64,000 bases of DNA from Chitinophaga skermanii (GCF_003259335.1 NZ_QLLL01000005.1:526943-590942); one strand, 5' to 3'. Positions 19,144-28,559 are shown, counted from the stretch's first letter. The notes: generated by a model not told the origin, from the letters alone. Numbers and translations are program-made.

Positions 19144-20397
19144 TTAAGCAGCCTTTTGGCCGAGCACATTGGTTTGATAAAGTTCTTCATCGAACTCTTT
19201 TTCGTGTTTAGCAATAACGATGGTCGCTACACCATTGCCTATAAGGTTGGTAATGGCCCGGGCTTCAGACATAAACCTGTCGACCCCTAATAACAAGGTT
19301 AAACCCTCGATAGGAATCACCTTTACCGCTGCCAAGGTAGAAGCTAGCACAATAAACCCGCTTCCTGTGATGCCGGCGGCTCCTTTGGAGGTGAGCATTA
19401 ATATCCCGATAATCGTTAACTGCTGCGTGATGCTGAGATCTACATTACTTACTTGTGCCAGGAATATGGCTGCCATGGATAGGTAGATACTGGTGCCATC
19501 TAAATTGAAAGAATAGCCAGTTGGGATAACCAAACCTACTACTGAGCGGGAGCAACCAAACTGTTCCATCTTTTCCATCATGCCCGGCAAAGCCGATTCT
19601 GATGAGCTGGTGCCTAGTACAATCAAGATTTCACTACGGATAAAATGGAGGTACTTGAGCAACTTCACCCCGTAAAAACGACAAATCATCCACAATACAC
19701 CGAAAATAAAGATGGCCATGGTAGCATACACACAAAGCATGAGTTTGCCGAGCGGGATCAATGCTTTCAGACCAAAATGTCCCACAGTATAGGCCATACC
19801 ACCAAATGCGCCAATCGGTGCAAGCTTCATAATAAACTTCAAAATCACGAAGAATACGTTCGACAGCTTTTCGAACGATTGGATAAGGGAATTGGAATTC
19901 GGTAACAACTTCGTAATGCCCCAACCAAATAAAACGGCAAAGAACAAAACTTGTAGGATATCGCCTTTGGCAAAAGCTTCTACGATGTTGCTGGGAATAC
20001 TATGGAGGAAGAAGTCACCCCAGTTGAACGCGGCGGCTTGTTGTTCAATTTGGTGAACTTGGTTTAAATTTTCCTTCTGGATACTAATGCCTTCGCCGGG
20101 TTTGGAGATATTGGCAATAATAATCCCAATGGTGATGGCTAGCGTGGTAATAATCTCGAAGTACAACAAAGCTTTACCGCCTACGCGGCCCACCTTTTTC
20201 ATATCACCCATTTTGGCAATACCCAGCACGATCGTAAAGAAAATGATCGGGGCAATGAGCATGCGGATTAAATTGATGAAAATATCGCTAAGCACTTTCG
20301 CACCATCGGCGAACTTCGGGAAGTATAAACCTACTAACACACCCAGGAAAATAGCGATGAGCACCTGGATATATAAATGTTGACGAATCAATTTCAT
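19144..20397 (-). CDS. Dicarboxylate/amino acid:cation symporter (DctA/GltP family)
   Basis: 417 residues with the full set of membrane segments. Family marks: GTSSSESALPGMMEKM (the serine-rich re-entrant hairpin), PTGYSFNLDGTSIYL (substrate and Na+/H+ binding) and SKGAAGITGSGFIVLASTL. It should import C4-dicarboxylates or acidic amino acids with Na+ or H+. Monocistronic by position: a 126-base spacer separates its stop from the sensor-kinase start downstream, and the S10 peptidase diverges upstream. Confidence 0.9.
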   Translation of the reverse strand: MKLIRQHLYIQVLIAIFLGVLVGLYFPKFADGAKVLSDIFINLIRMLIAPIIFFTIVLGIAKMGDMKKVGRVGGKALLYFEIITTLAITIGIIIANISKPGEGISIQKENLNQVHQIEQQAAAFNWGDFFLHSIPSNIVEAFAKGDILQVLFFAVLFGWGITKLLPNSNSLIQSFEKLSNVFFVILKFIMKLAPIGAFGGMAYTVGHFGLKALIPLGKLMLCVYATMAIFIFGVLWMICRFYGVKLLKYLHFIRSEILIVLGTSSSESALPGMMEKMEQFGCSRSVVGLVIPTGYSFNLDGTSIYLSMAAIFLAQVSNVDLSITQQLTIIGILMLTSKGAAGITGSGFIVLASTLAAVKVIPIEGLTLLLGVDRFMSEARAITNLIGNGVATIVIAKHEKEFDEELYQTNVLGQKAA

Positions 20398-20615
20398 AAG
20401 TGGACCGTAAAGGCGCTAAGATAATTAAAGCAGGCGCAGCTAGTATTTAAAAGTTTTGCAGCAGGACAAAGAATTTTTTAAAAAGTATTTACCGATCAAC
20501 CTAATTTATTTGCATATTCCCCGTTTTTGCAGGAATTTTAATGCATTGTACCAGCCAACGGTACTATTCACCAAGATCAACAATAATCGTAACGTACTTA
20601 AACCACGCACCCTGC

Positions 20616-22148
20616 ATGAAGAAAGTTTTAACGCTGGCTATAGCATGCTGTAGTAGCTTCTCATTGCTTGCGCAACCAAAACCCGCAGCAGCACCACCGC
20701 CACCGCCAAAAGAAGAAAAATCTGTATTGCCTTTAAATGTCATCAATCCCGAATCTGCTGTTGTAACAGAGCACGAGGTAACCATTAAAGGTCAACGTAT
20801 TCCTTATAAAAGCACTGCCGGTACTTTACCTGTTTGGGATAGTGAAGGCAAAACCATCGCCGGTCTTTTTTACACCTATTATGAAAGAACGGATGTAAAA
20901 GACCGCGCAAACCGTCCATTGGTGATTTCGTTCAATGGCGGACCGGGTTCTGCATCGGTTTGGATGCATATTGCATATACGGGTCCTCGTGTATTAAACA
21001 TCGACGACGAGGGGTACCCAGTGATGCCGTATACCATCAAAGAAAACCCTCACTCCATCTTAGATATTGCCGATATCGTGTACGTAGATCCTGTGAATAC
21101 CGGTTATTCTAGGATTGTGGGTAAAGATGTACAACCAACCACCTTCTTTGGTGTTCGTAACGACATTAAATACCTCGCAGAATGGATCAATACATTTGTA
21201 ACACGTAACAACCGTTGGGCATCTCCGAAATACTTGATTGGTGAAAGTTATGGCACTACACGTGTTTCGGGTTTAGCATTGGAATTGCAGAATTCACAAT
21301 GGATGTACTTCAACGGTGTTATTCTTGTATCGCCTACAGAATTGGGTATTGCCAGGAGTGGCCCTGTAGAAGCTGCATTACGCTTACCATATTTTGCAGC
21401 CACTGCATGGTATCACAAAGCGCTTCCACCCGATTTGCAATCGAAGGATCTTACAGCTATGTTGCCAGAAGTTGAAACCTTTACGATGAACGAATTATTA
21501 CCGGCCATCGCTAAAGGAAACTCTTTGCCTGGGAATGAAAGAGACGCGATTATCGCTAAGTTCGCCCGCTACAGTGGTATTGCTGAAACAGTGGTACGCC
21601 AAAGCAACTTGGATATTTCTACCAACTACTTCTGGAAAGAATTATTGCGCAATAAAGGTGTAACCGTAGGACGATTGGATTCTCGCTACATAGGTATCGA
21701 TAAACAAGATATTGGCGATGGACCTGATTACAATGCCGAGTTAACCTCGTGGTTACATTCTTTCACCCCGGCGATTAATATTTACCTCCGCGGTGAGTTG
21801 AACTATAAAACTGATTTGAAGTACAATATGTTCGGTAGCGTTTATCCTTGGGATAGAAGTGGTGATAGAACAGGCGAAAACTTACGCCAAGCCATGGCTG
21901 CAAACCCTTATTTACATGTAATGGTACAAAGCGGTTATTACGACGGAGCTTGCGATTACTTCAACGCTAAATACAATATGTGGCAAATGGATCCAGGTGG
22001 TAAATTAAAAGACCGTATGGTGTGGAAAGGCTATAGAAGTGGCCATATGATGTACCTCCGTAAAGATGATTTAGCTACGGGGAATAATGATATCCGTGAC
22101 TTTATCTTGAAATCGGTACCGAAACAAGGTCAACCCGCTAAGTATTAA
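20616..22148 (+). CDS. S10 family serine carboxypeptidase
   Basis: About 510 residues from ATG 20616, which opens a signal peptide (MKKVLTLAIACCSSFSLLAQP); the upstream in-frame ATG at 20541 adds 25 residues before it and is unlikely. A proline-rich linker precedes the enzyme. ISFNGGPGSASVW forms the oxyanion hole, IGESYGTTR holds the nucleophilic Ser, and YYDGACDYF and SGHMMYLRKDD give the Asp and His of the triad. Exported carboxypeptidase, probably peptide scavenging. A strong terminator follows. Confidence 0.9.
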   Translation: MKKVLTLAIACCSSFSLLAQPKPAAAPPPPPKEEKSVLPLNVINPESAVVTEHEVTIKGQRIPYKSTAGTLPVWDSEGKTIAGLFYTYYERTDVKDRANRPLVISFNGGPGSASVWMHIAYTGPRVLNIDDEGYPVMPYTIKENPHSILDIADIVYVDPVNTGYSRIVGKDVQPTTFFGVRNDIKYLAEWINTFVTRNNRWASPKYLIGESYGTTRVSGLALELQNSQWMYFNGVILVSPTELGIARSGPVEAALRLPYFAATAWYHKALPPDLQSKDLTAMLPEVETFTMNELLPAIAKGNSLPGNERDAIIAKFARYSGIAETVVRQSNLDISTNYFWKELLRNKGVTVGRLDSRYIGIDKQDIGDGPDYNAELTSWLHSFTPAINIYLRGELNYKTDLKYNMFGSVYPWDRSGDRTGENLRQAMAANPYLHVMVQSGYYDGACDYFNAKYNMWQMDPGGKLKDRMVWKGYRSGHMMYLRKDDLATGNNDIRDFILKSVPKQGQPAKY

Positions 22149-22172
22149 ACCAAGTTTTACCTGCTAAAAGTA

Positions 22173-22202
22173 AAAAGGTCCCTAGTAATCTAGGGACCTT
22201 TT
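22173..22202. terminator. Bidirectional terminator
   Basis: Perfect 13-bp stem (22173-22185 with 22190-22202) and a TAAT loop, A4 on one side and T4 on the other, between the convergent S10 peptidase and WYL genes. Confidence 0.9.
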
Positions 22203-22223
22203 CTATTATAAAGAGTTTGAGCA

Positions 22224-23258
22224 TTACTGCGCTGTTTGATTATTCAGCTCGCGTTCATAATTGAGGTATCCCAACTTCATACGTTCGCTGATTTTACGTT
22301 TAAGCATACCTGGCGCAATCACAATCATGCCATCACCAAAGCCGAGGATTTCTTTTTCCAATTCGTAGTTGATTTGTACTTCTAGTTGAATAACGATACC
22401 TTCTTCTGTTTCTTCGAGAATGATTTGCGAAGGGTGGAGCGGTTTGGTTTCTACGTAAGGTGCGTGTGTTTTGCTTACAAATAATTGTACCGTGCTTGGA
22501 CGTACGTTATGTGATACCGTTACACCCACTACATCTTTATAATATTCCTGTGCGTTTGTATTTGCCGGGATATAAGGCAACGTTTCATCGATCGTAACTT
22601 GGTGTAGGCGATCGAGCGCAAGGTTTAATACCATGCCGCCTTCCTTCCTGATACCCACCACGAACCAACGGTTTTTATATTCTTTTAACCACCAACCATG
22701 AAACGCGAATGTTTCAGCTGCTTTTGCTTTAAACGATTGGTAGGTAAGCATTAATACTTTCTTCTGAATAATAGCATTGTATAGCGTACCTAGGTATTCT
22801 AAGCCTTTAAGATCGTCGTTTTTCTCGAAATCGATAATGGGCGATGTATTATGTGATGCCGTGTAAACGTGATCTTCCAGTTTTTGCACGATTTCGTGTA
22901 AATCGTAGAAATGCGAGAAGCCGCGGAACTGTTTCAATACCTCCACTGCTTCGCTCATTTTGTTGAGATCTTGCGGGTTAAGCGGGATATTGATGATACT
23001 GTAGTTCGGGTCTTCGTAGGTGTAATATTTTTTATTTACAATGACGATGGGTGCATTATAACCCAACTTGTCGCTGCGCATAAATTGAATATCCGCTTGA
23101 ATGGAACGCTTACTGATACCTTTATCAATTCCCTCGTATTCGTACAGGGCGTCGGATACGGCTTGGATAAGGTTTTCTAAAGTCCATCTTCTCTGGCGAT
23201 TTCTAAGGCAAAGGTCGATCGTCTTATAGCGTATAAGGGCATTCTTGTTTACAGGCAT
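22224..23258 (-). CDS. WYL-domain transcriptional regulator
   Basis: About 344 residues from the ATG at 23258 (MPVNKNALIRYKTID); a longer in-frame start at 23351 would run through the palindrome described below. The N terminus is a winged-helix reader (KTIDLCLRN...TLENLIQAVSDAL...SKRSIQADIQFMR), the rest a WYL ligand-sensing domain (YQSFKAKAAETFAFHGWWLKEYKNRWFVVGIRKE) and a C-terminal WCX extension. WYL domains bind nucleic acids or nucleotides and often switch defence or RNA-repair operons. It diverges from a decayed gene and a slipin gene; matching palindromes on both sides suggest it controls itself and them. Confidence 0.88.
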   Translation of the reverse strand: MPVNKNALIRYKTIDLCLRNRQRRWTLENLIQAVSDALYEYEGIDKGISKRSIQADIQFMRSDKLGYNAPIVIVNKKYYTYEDPNYSIINIPLNPQDLNKMSEAVEVLKQFRGFSHFYDLHEIVQKLEDHVYTASHNTSPIIDFEKNDDLKGLEYLGTLYNAIIQKKVLMLTYQSFKAKAAETFAFHGWWLKEYKNRWFVVGIRKEGGMVLNLALDRLHQVTIDETLPYIPANTNAQEYYKDVVGVTVSHNVRPSTVQLFVSKTHAPYVETKPLHPSQIILEETEEGIVIQLEVQINYELEKEILGFGDGMIVIAPGMLKRKISERMKLGYLNYERELNNQTAQ

Positions 23259-23308
23259 CCTAGGTTTGATTATTGTTTTCGGGACAAAAAAAATAAAAAT
23301 ATTCCAGC

Positions 23309-23327
23309 TACGCAAAAAAACTGCGTA
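23309..23327. promoter_or_regulatory. Operator candidate 1, upstream of the WYL gene
   Basis: Perfect inverted repeat TACGCA-N7-TGCGTA with spacer AAAAAAC, centred about 60 bases before the WYL start. The same palindrome with the same spacing recurs at 23614-23632. Confidence 0.6.
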
Positions 23328-23391
23328 ATGTTCCGGTTGAGTGGATCGCAATTTTTGGTTTATCGTATGAAAATGAATTCATTCTGAAGAT

Positions 23392-23487
23392 GTGAAATTA
23401 TTGTTGCCCGTCCACATTCTATCCTTATTAGCATTCATTTTTTGCAGCTGCATGACTATCATAAGCGAAGGCTTACGTTGGGCGTAA
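23392..23487 (+). other. Possible orphan lipoprotein signal fragment
   Basis: From a GTG at 23392, 31 codons encode a lipoprotein-like signal (KLLLPVHILSLLAFIFCSC) and then stop. It may be the remains of a truncated lipoprotein gene or chance; nothing downstream continues it. Confidence 0.2.
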
Positions 23488-23613
23488 ATGTATTTAAAAA
23501 ATGTGTAATGCTATATTATTTGTTTTTCGGAAGAAGATTTTATTTGAATTGAAGTTCTTTACTGTATTGGGTTTTGAAGATATATAGAAAATATTTTTAA
23601 AATTATTTTTCAA

Positions 23614-23632
23614 TACGCAGAAACAGTGCGTA
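23614..23632. promoter_or_regulatory. Operator candidate 2, upstream of the decayed gene and slipin
   Basis: TACGCA-N7-TGCGTA with spacer GAAACAG, identical arms and spacing to operator candidate 1. It lies just upstream of a -7-like CAACTTTG, so it covers the -33 region of a rightward promoter. Confidence 0.6.
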
Positions 23633-23641
23633 GGGTGTTTT

Positions 23642-23649
23642 CAACTTTG
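23642..23649 (+). promoter_or_regulatory. -7-like element next to operator candidate 2
   Basis: CAACTTTG differs from TAnnTTTG by one base. A transcript from here would run through the decayed gene into the slipin gene. Confidence 0.3.
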
Positions 23650-23856
23650 TATTGTCAAACGGCGAAGGGGATTCCGGAGGGTTTGGCAAAAGAAAGTCCT
23701 TTGAAAATAGGCAGTAGAAAAACATCAACCTTTGGCGCAGGTTTCAGAGAGCCTCGCAGTGTTGTACATACGTAATGTATAATATGCTGTTGGTGCGAGT
23801 ATACGAAAATTGGGTTCCAACGCGGAAATGTGTAAAGCACGCCGTGTTCCATTAAC

Positions 23857-24211
23857 ATGCCTTGTATTTGGGATACAATCAGCAAACACAGGTTGAGCGA
23901 CCTGTATAAACATCGCTTTTAACACATTAACAATAAAAGCCGCCTAACCGAAGCAGCAGCCTGGGTTGTAAAGGCGAAAGATCAAAAGGATCCTTCACTG
24001 GCACAATATCAACTGTTGGCCGCTTCTACAAGCGAATCGATTGCGCGTAAAGGCATTCAAACCGAAAAAGCTACTATTCATGTAACAGCATCAATGTAGT
24101 TGGTCGTAAGAACCCCGTTACGCTACATCGCCTCAAATGTATAACCCGCTTATGGGTGATTGGTTCCTGCCCGGTAACGACGGCTTTTATTACAAACAAA
24201 CAACCATTTAA
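23857..24211 (+). pseudogene. Decayed gene immediately upstream of the slipin
   Basis: Protein-like fragments appear in three successive frames. One reads IWDTISKHRLSDLYKHRF, a stop at 23920, then RLTEAAAWVVKAKDQKDPS and LAQYQLLAASTSESIARKG until TAG at 24097. A second reads NVVGRKNPV, and a third PQMYNPLMGDWFLPGNDGFYY before a natural stop at 24209-24211. The order and spacing suggest one gene broken by at least one nonsense change and two small indels, with its 5' part unrecognisable. The third fragment ends 20 bases before the slipin ATG, as expected for an operon partner. I cannot name the family. Confidence 0.5.
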
Positions 24212-24231
24212 CACTTATATAAATCTATACT

Positions 24232-25752
24232 ATGAAACAAGTTATCATCAATACCGGCACAATTGGCATTCTCTACAAAGAAAAACGTTTCGAAAAAATC
24301 CTAACAGCAGGTTCGTACCGTTTTTGGAGCAATAACAACGAGGTAGAGGTGCATAACTTGCAAGATGTTTTTAACCCACGCATCCCGTTAAATATTGCCT
24401 TACAGGAGCAAGCATTAGCACAAGCGTTGCAAGTGATTGATGTAGCATTCAACGAGATTGTACTCGTATACGAAAACGCGTTGTTGAAACGTGTACTGTC
24501 GGCCGGTCAATATGCATTCTGGAAGGACTACACTGCGTATTCTTTCGTAACGGTGAATACGGATGAAGTAGATATTACACAACTCAAAAATAAAGCGGAA
24601 TCAGCGCATAACTTGTTGGCGCCATATGTTTCCCGTACGATGGTAGATGCGCATGAAAAAGTGTTGTTTTTTATCGACAATAAATTCGATCGTATCCTAG
24701 GAAGCGGTATGCATGCTTTCTGGAAAAATACAGCGTCTATCCATACTTTTCACCGTATCGATACACGACAATTGATGCAAGAGAATCCTATGGTGGGTGC
24801 CTTACAGCTCGACTTATTGATGCAATATCCTGCAATAGCGGAAGCATTAGCTTTAATTGTGGTAGAGGAAAACCAGTTGGCGATTTTATTCGATAAAAAG
24901 AATATCAAGCACGTGTTGCCAATGGGTAAATATGCCTACTGGAAAAATATACAGCAATACCGTATTGAATACGTGGATATTGCGGCGATCGAGATTGCAC
25001 CTAAATACAATCGCTCGTTGTTAGCCGTTCCAATGTTGAATGCTTATGTACGCTCTTTTGTAGTAGAACCATACGAAAAAGGTGTGTTGTATGTTGATGG
25101 TGATTTTCATTCAATAGCAGCGCCTAATGTGTATAACTTTTGGAAGAATGAAACACGTATTCTCTTGCATAAAGTGGACACACGTCAACAACAATTGGAT
25201 ATGAATGGCCAAGAGATATTGACGAAGGATAAAGCCAATATCCGTATCAATTTTGCCTGCCAGTACAAGGTAATAGATATTCTGAAAGCAGTGGAAAATA
25301 AAGAGTACGAAAAACAATTATATGCTTTAGCGCAATTATCGTTACGTGAGCAGGTGGGTGCGTATACACTAGATGAATTACTAGATAAGCGAGATGCGAT
25401 AACGCCATTGATTTTGGAAAGCTTGCGAGCGAAGGTGACGGAGCTAGGTGTGGAAGTGGCTTATTGTGGTATTCGTGATATTATTTTACCAGGTGATGTA
25501 AAAGAAATCTTGAACCAAGTGTTAATTGCTGAGAAAACAGCACAAGCCAACGTGATTATGCGCCGCGAGGAAACTGCGAGCACCCGTAGCTTAATGAATA
25601 CAGCGAAATTAATGGAAGACAATGCCATGCTGTACAAATTGAAAGAAATGGAATACGTGGAGAAAATAGCCGATAAAATCAGCAATATTTCATTGAACGG
25701 TAGCGGCGACGTAATTGGTCAATTGAAACAGATTTTCATCCCGCATCAATAG
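24232..25752 (+). CDS. Slipin/SPFH-family protein with five tandem N-terminal repeats
   Basis: 506 residues. The C-terminal half (about 315-470) is an SPFH/slipin core: TKDKANIRINFACQYKV, LAQLSLREQVGAYTLDELL, LGVEVAYCGIRDIILPGDVK and an alanine/glutamate-rich helix. The N-terminal half repeats a unit of about 67 residues five times. Each unit has a hydrophobic strand, a residue stretch like FDKILxxGxYxFWK and a VDTRQ-like strand; the marker tryptophans are at 32, 97, 164, 237 and 304. There is no obvious transmembrane segment. Slipins of this type are often found with WYL regulators and RNA-repair genes (TROVE/Ro60, RtcB), none of which is intact here. Confidence 0.8.
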   Translation: MKQVIINTGTIGILYKEKRFEKILTAGSYRFWSNNNEVEVHNLQDVFNPRIPLNIALQEQALAQALQVIDVAFNEIVLVYENALLKRVLSAGQYAFWKDYTAYSFVTVNTDEVDITQLKNKAESAHNLLAPYVSRTMVDAHEKVLFFIDNKFDRILGSGMHAFWKNTASIHTFHRIDTRQLMQENPMVGALQLDLLMQYPAIAEALALIVVEENQLAILFDKKNIKHVLPMGKYAYWKNIQQYRIEYVDIAAIEIAPKYNRSLLAVPMLNAYVRSFVVEPYEKGVLYVDGDFHSIAAPNVYNFWKNETRILLHKVDTRQQQLDMNGQEILTKDKANIRINFACQYKVIDILKAVENKEYEKQLYALAQLSLREQVGAYTLDELLDKRDAITPLILESLRAKVTELGVEVAYCGIRDIILPGDVKEILNQVLIAEKTAQANVIMRREETASTRSLMNTAKLMEDNAMLYKLKEMEYVEKIADKISNISLNGSGDVIGQLKQIFIPHQ

Positions 25753-25847
25753 TCTTACAAACGATCAACGGTGCGACGCAAGCAACGTTGCTAAGAGATA
25801 CAAATGTTGGCCCCAAAACATTTAACCTACACACATATGCAAAAACA

Positions 25848-25876
25848 AAAAGAACCGCTATCTGAGCGGTTCTTTT
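25848..25876. terminator. Bidirectional terminator
   Basis: 12-bp stem AAAAGAACCGCT/AGCGGTTCTTTT (25848-25859 with 25865-25876), 5-base loop, between the slipin gene and the convergent nitrite operon. Confidence 0.88.
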
Positions 25877-25951
25877 GCTTTGTATCGTGGTTGAGTATAT
25901 CGTTGAAACGAGCCCCCATTTTCATAACCAGTTGTGAAATTTACAATATGA

Positions 25952-26794
25952 TTATTCAACGTCGCTAGTAGTACCAACGGGTTGATGAATATGTTTAGAT
26001 TGTATTGATTTCTTTTTTGAATATGTAATATACAAAGCTAAAGCAGTAAATATAACACCTCCTGCGATATTTCCAAAGGTTACAGGCAATTGATTTCCAA
26101 ACCACCAGTCTCCAAAACTCACTTTTGCACCTAGCATCATCCCGGCAGGAATTATAAACATATTGACTACAGCGTGTTCGAAGCCTTGGGCGAAGAAAAT
26201 AAAAATGGGCAGCCAAGCTGCAAAAATTTTTCCTAGGGTAGAAGTGGACGTCATGGCCATTACAACACCGAAAGTAACCATCCAATTACAAAGGATGCCC
26301 TTGGTAAAAAGCGTAATAATACCGTCGCTCCCGAAATGCGCATAGGCCCCCGTTTTTGTTTCAGCGATTTTGACAATAGCTGCCGCAAGGGGGCCGCCAG
26401 AATCGTGGCCTAGTTGCGTAAGCGAAATCCAAAACAGCACAGCATACAATAGGCCGCCTAAAAGATTCGCAAAAAATACCAACAGCCAATTTTTCAAGGT
26501 ATCGGCAAGGGTAATTTTTTTCGCTAAAAAAGCCGTGGGCAATATAGCAAAGTTGCCTGTTACCAATTCGAAGCCCATTAGTACAACAATGATGAAGCAG
26601 GCAGGGAAAATGGCCGCACCAATCACCGGTAAACCTGTTTGTATACTTGCCGTGATGGCTAAAGTGGTACCAAATCCCAGGATGGCCCCGGCTAATATTC
26701 CGCGGATCATAAGATCGGTAGTACTGAGTTGTACTTTATCGATGCCCGATTGCACCATTACGGAAACTACTTCACTTGGTTTTTTATAATCCAT
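25952..26794 (-). CDS. Formate/nitrite transporter (FNT family)
   Basis: 280 residues with about six membrane helices. GFELVTGNFAILPTAFLAKK and LGGLLYAVLFW are typical FNT segments, and the second half carries CNWMVTFGVVMAMTSTSTLGK and FEHAVVNMFIIPAGMM, with the pore His in FEHAVVNM. In an operon with nirB and nirD it most likely moves nitrite (NirC role). It is the last gene of the operon, 11 bases after the porin gene. Confidence 0.9.
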   Translation of the reverse strand: MDYKKPSEVVSVMVQSGIDKVQLSTTDLMIRGILAGAILGFGTTLAITASIQTGLPVIGAAIFPACFIIVVLMGFELVTGNFAILPTAFLAKKITLADTLKNWLLVFFANLLGGLLYAVLFWISLTQLGHDSGGPLAAAIVKIAETKTGAYAHFGSDGIITLFTKGILCNWMVTFGVVMAMTSTSTLGKIFAAWLPIFIFFAQGFEHAVVNMFIIPAGMMLGAKVSFGDWWFGNQLPVTFGNIAGGVIFTALALYITYSKKKSIQSKHIHQPVGTTSDVE

Positions 26795-26805
26795 GATACA
26801 AATAT

Positions 26806-28128
26806 TTATTTGATGAAGAATGAAGGTGTAATATTCAATGAAACATAAGCCCAGTTACTGTTTGAGCTTGCATTTACTAAGTTTTTTACCGTAGCCGAGG
26901 TGAGGGTGTTGGTACTCCAAAAATGACTATAACCTATGTCTACGTTTACAAAGGAGTTGATGTTGAATTGTGCTGTGAGATCAGCTTCTGTGCCAAATTG
27001 CTTATGGTGGTTAACAACTTCGCTAGCGCTATAGAATTGATGTATATCTAAGAGTAATAAACATTTGGCGGCAGGTTTGTATTTCATTTTTAAATAATAA
27101 TCTTGTAATCCTTTTTGTCCGAACCCACTGGCAGCATAGAAGTAATCCATATATCCCCAAAATTTGTGTGCTGTGCCGTACAATGGATCAAAAGCTTTGT
27201 TATCACCGCCGGAAGTGTAATCCGCTCCCAAGCAGGTTGATAATTGTTGCGTGATGCTATAAGCTATATTGCCATTGAAGCTAGTTGCAAGTAAATTTTG
27301 CCCAGCGGGTGTTTTGCCGAATTGATAATAAGCCGATGCGTTGTAAGTGAATTTGCCAAGCTGTTGTATGTAGTACAAACCTGTTGTGTACCGCGCATAT
27401 GTTCCCTCGTCCCATTTCTTTGTTTGTACCTGGTCAACCAATTCGAAATGGTACTTAGAGAAATGGTCGTTTAGGAATAAATAGGTAAGATTGCCTTGTT
27501 GTAATTTTTTATTGAGATGGACGTACGCTAATGCTTTATATGCAGATCCACCATTTGTATTAGCCGTGTAATTTCCAGGTGGTTGCGCATTATAAATCGT
27601 GTTGGTGGAATTTTCTTTATTTTGGTTGAAGGCGCCACCGATGTGTGCTTGGAACGTTTGGATTTCATATTTCAAAACTGCTGCATCATGCCTACGGCCT
27701 TGTTGCAGCCAATCCAAGTTGCCGAGTAAACGGCTATCGTCGTACACTAACTCTTGCCGGCCCACTTTTAGTCCCCAATAACGCGTTGTATGCAAACTGT
27801 CGCTTAAGTTTACTTCTGCCCATGCCTCGTGCAGCATAAACCCATTATTATCTTGCGTGGTGGTACGGTTGATGGTAGATACATCTTGTCCCCAAACTCT
27901 TACATCTTGTATGGCAATATGCACCTTTACACGGTTACTATTGTACTTCGCCATTAAGCGCGTTCGTTGCGAATTAAAGAAGGCTGGGTGAGCGCTTTTG
28001 GGCAAGGGAGCACCTTGTCCATCGCGAAATTCGGAACGCGTACGCAGTTGTGCACCGATAGAGAATTGTGCAGTGGCGAAAATTGGGATACTACTAGTGA
28101 ATATAATTCCGAGGAATAGTTTTTTCAT
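26806..28128 (-). CDS. Alginate-export-family outer-membrane porin
   Basis: 440 residues, signal peptide MKKLFLGIIFTSSIPIFATA, then beta-barrel sequence: FSIGAQLRTRSEFRDGQG, RTRLMAKYNSNRVKVHIAIQDVRVWGQ, YWGLKVGRQELVYDDSRLLG. These match the alginate_exp family, a set of anion-selective porins. Lying between nirD and the FNT transporter, its probable job is to let nitrate or nitrite through the outer membrane; the family name does not mean alginate here. Confidence 0.82.
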   Translation of the reverse strand: MKKLFLGIIFTSSIPIFATAQFSIGAQLRTRSEFRDGQGAPLPKSAHPAFFNSQRTRLMAKYNSNRVKVHIAIQDVRVWGQDVSTINRTTTQDNNGFMLHEAWAEVNLSDSLHTTRYWGLKVGRQELVYDDSRLLGNLDWLQQGRRHDAAVLKYEIQTFQAHIGGAFNQNKENSTNTIYNAQPPGNYTANTNGGSAYKALAYVHLNKKLQQGNLTYLFLNDHFSKYHFELVDQVQTKKWDEGTYARYTTGLYYIQQLGKFTYNASAYYQFGKTPAGQNLLATSFNGNIAYSITQQLSTCLGADYTSGGDNKAFDPLYGTAHKFWGYMDYFYAASGFGQKGLQDYYLKMKYKPAAKCLLLLDIHQFYSASEVVNHHKQFGTEADLTAQFNINSFVNVDIGYSHFWSTNTLTSATVKNLVNASSNSNWAYVSLNITPSFFIK

Positions 28129-28148
28129 GGTAGCGTTGGTTTATATGC

Positions 28149-28559
28149 TTAATGGGTTGAAGTTTGGATGAAGGCCGGTTGTGCTGTAAAACCAATGAAA
28201 ATATCATCGCCTTCTATGCGAACAGGATATGTTTGAATGTGGCATTCCGTTTCGTCGGAAATACAACGTCCATCCTTTAGTGAAAATGTTTTCTTATGAA
28301 AAGGGCAAGCTACTTTGGGTTCACCTGCATGGGAGCCAATCATCCCACGACTCAATGCCATCTGGTGTTTGTGTGGACAAAGATTTTGCGTAGCAAACCA
28401 TTGTCCAGTGCGGGTGAAATGAAAGAGCGCAATTTGGGTATTGGCATACTTAACACATACGCCACCATTAGCAGGTACATCTTGTACACGGCAAGCGAGG
28501 AACCAAGAGAATTCAGACGACATATAAAGCGATTTAGTTGATAGATCAATTATTTCCAT
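28149..28559 (-). CDS. nirD: Nitrite reductase small subunit, Rieske type
   Basis: 136 residues. Rieske [2Fe-2S] ligands are visible as CPH in NLCPHKHQ and CPFH in ACPFHKKTF. The C terminus (HIQTYPVRIEGDDIFIGF) matches NirD. The first ATG overlaps the end of nirB by 10 bases; an ATG 12 codons later (28523) is an alternative. Works with NirB to reduce nitrite to ammonium. Confidence 0.9.
   Translation of the reverse strand: MEIIDLSTKSLYMSSEFSWFLACRVQDVPANGGVCVKYANTQIALFHFTRTGQWFATQNLCPHKHQMALSRGMIGSHAGEPKVACPFHKKTFSLKDGRCISDETECHIQTYPVRIEGDDIFIGFTAQPAFIQTSTH

Noticed and set aside
23655..23885. 76-codon minus-strand frame between the WYL gene and the slipin
   Set aside because: It lies antisense to the decayed gene region and resembles nothing; kept only as a weak possibility.
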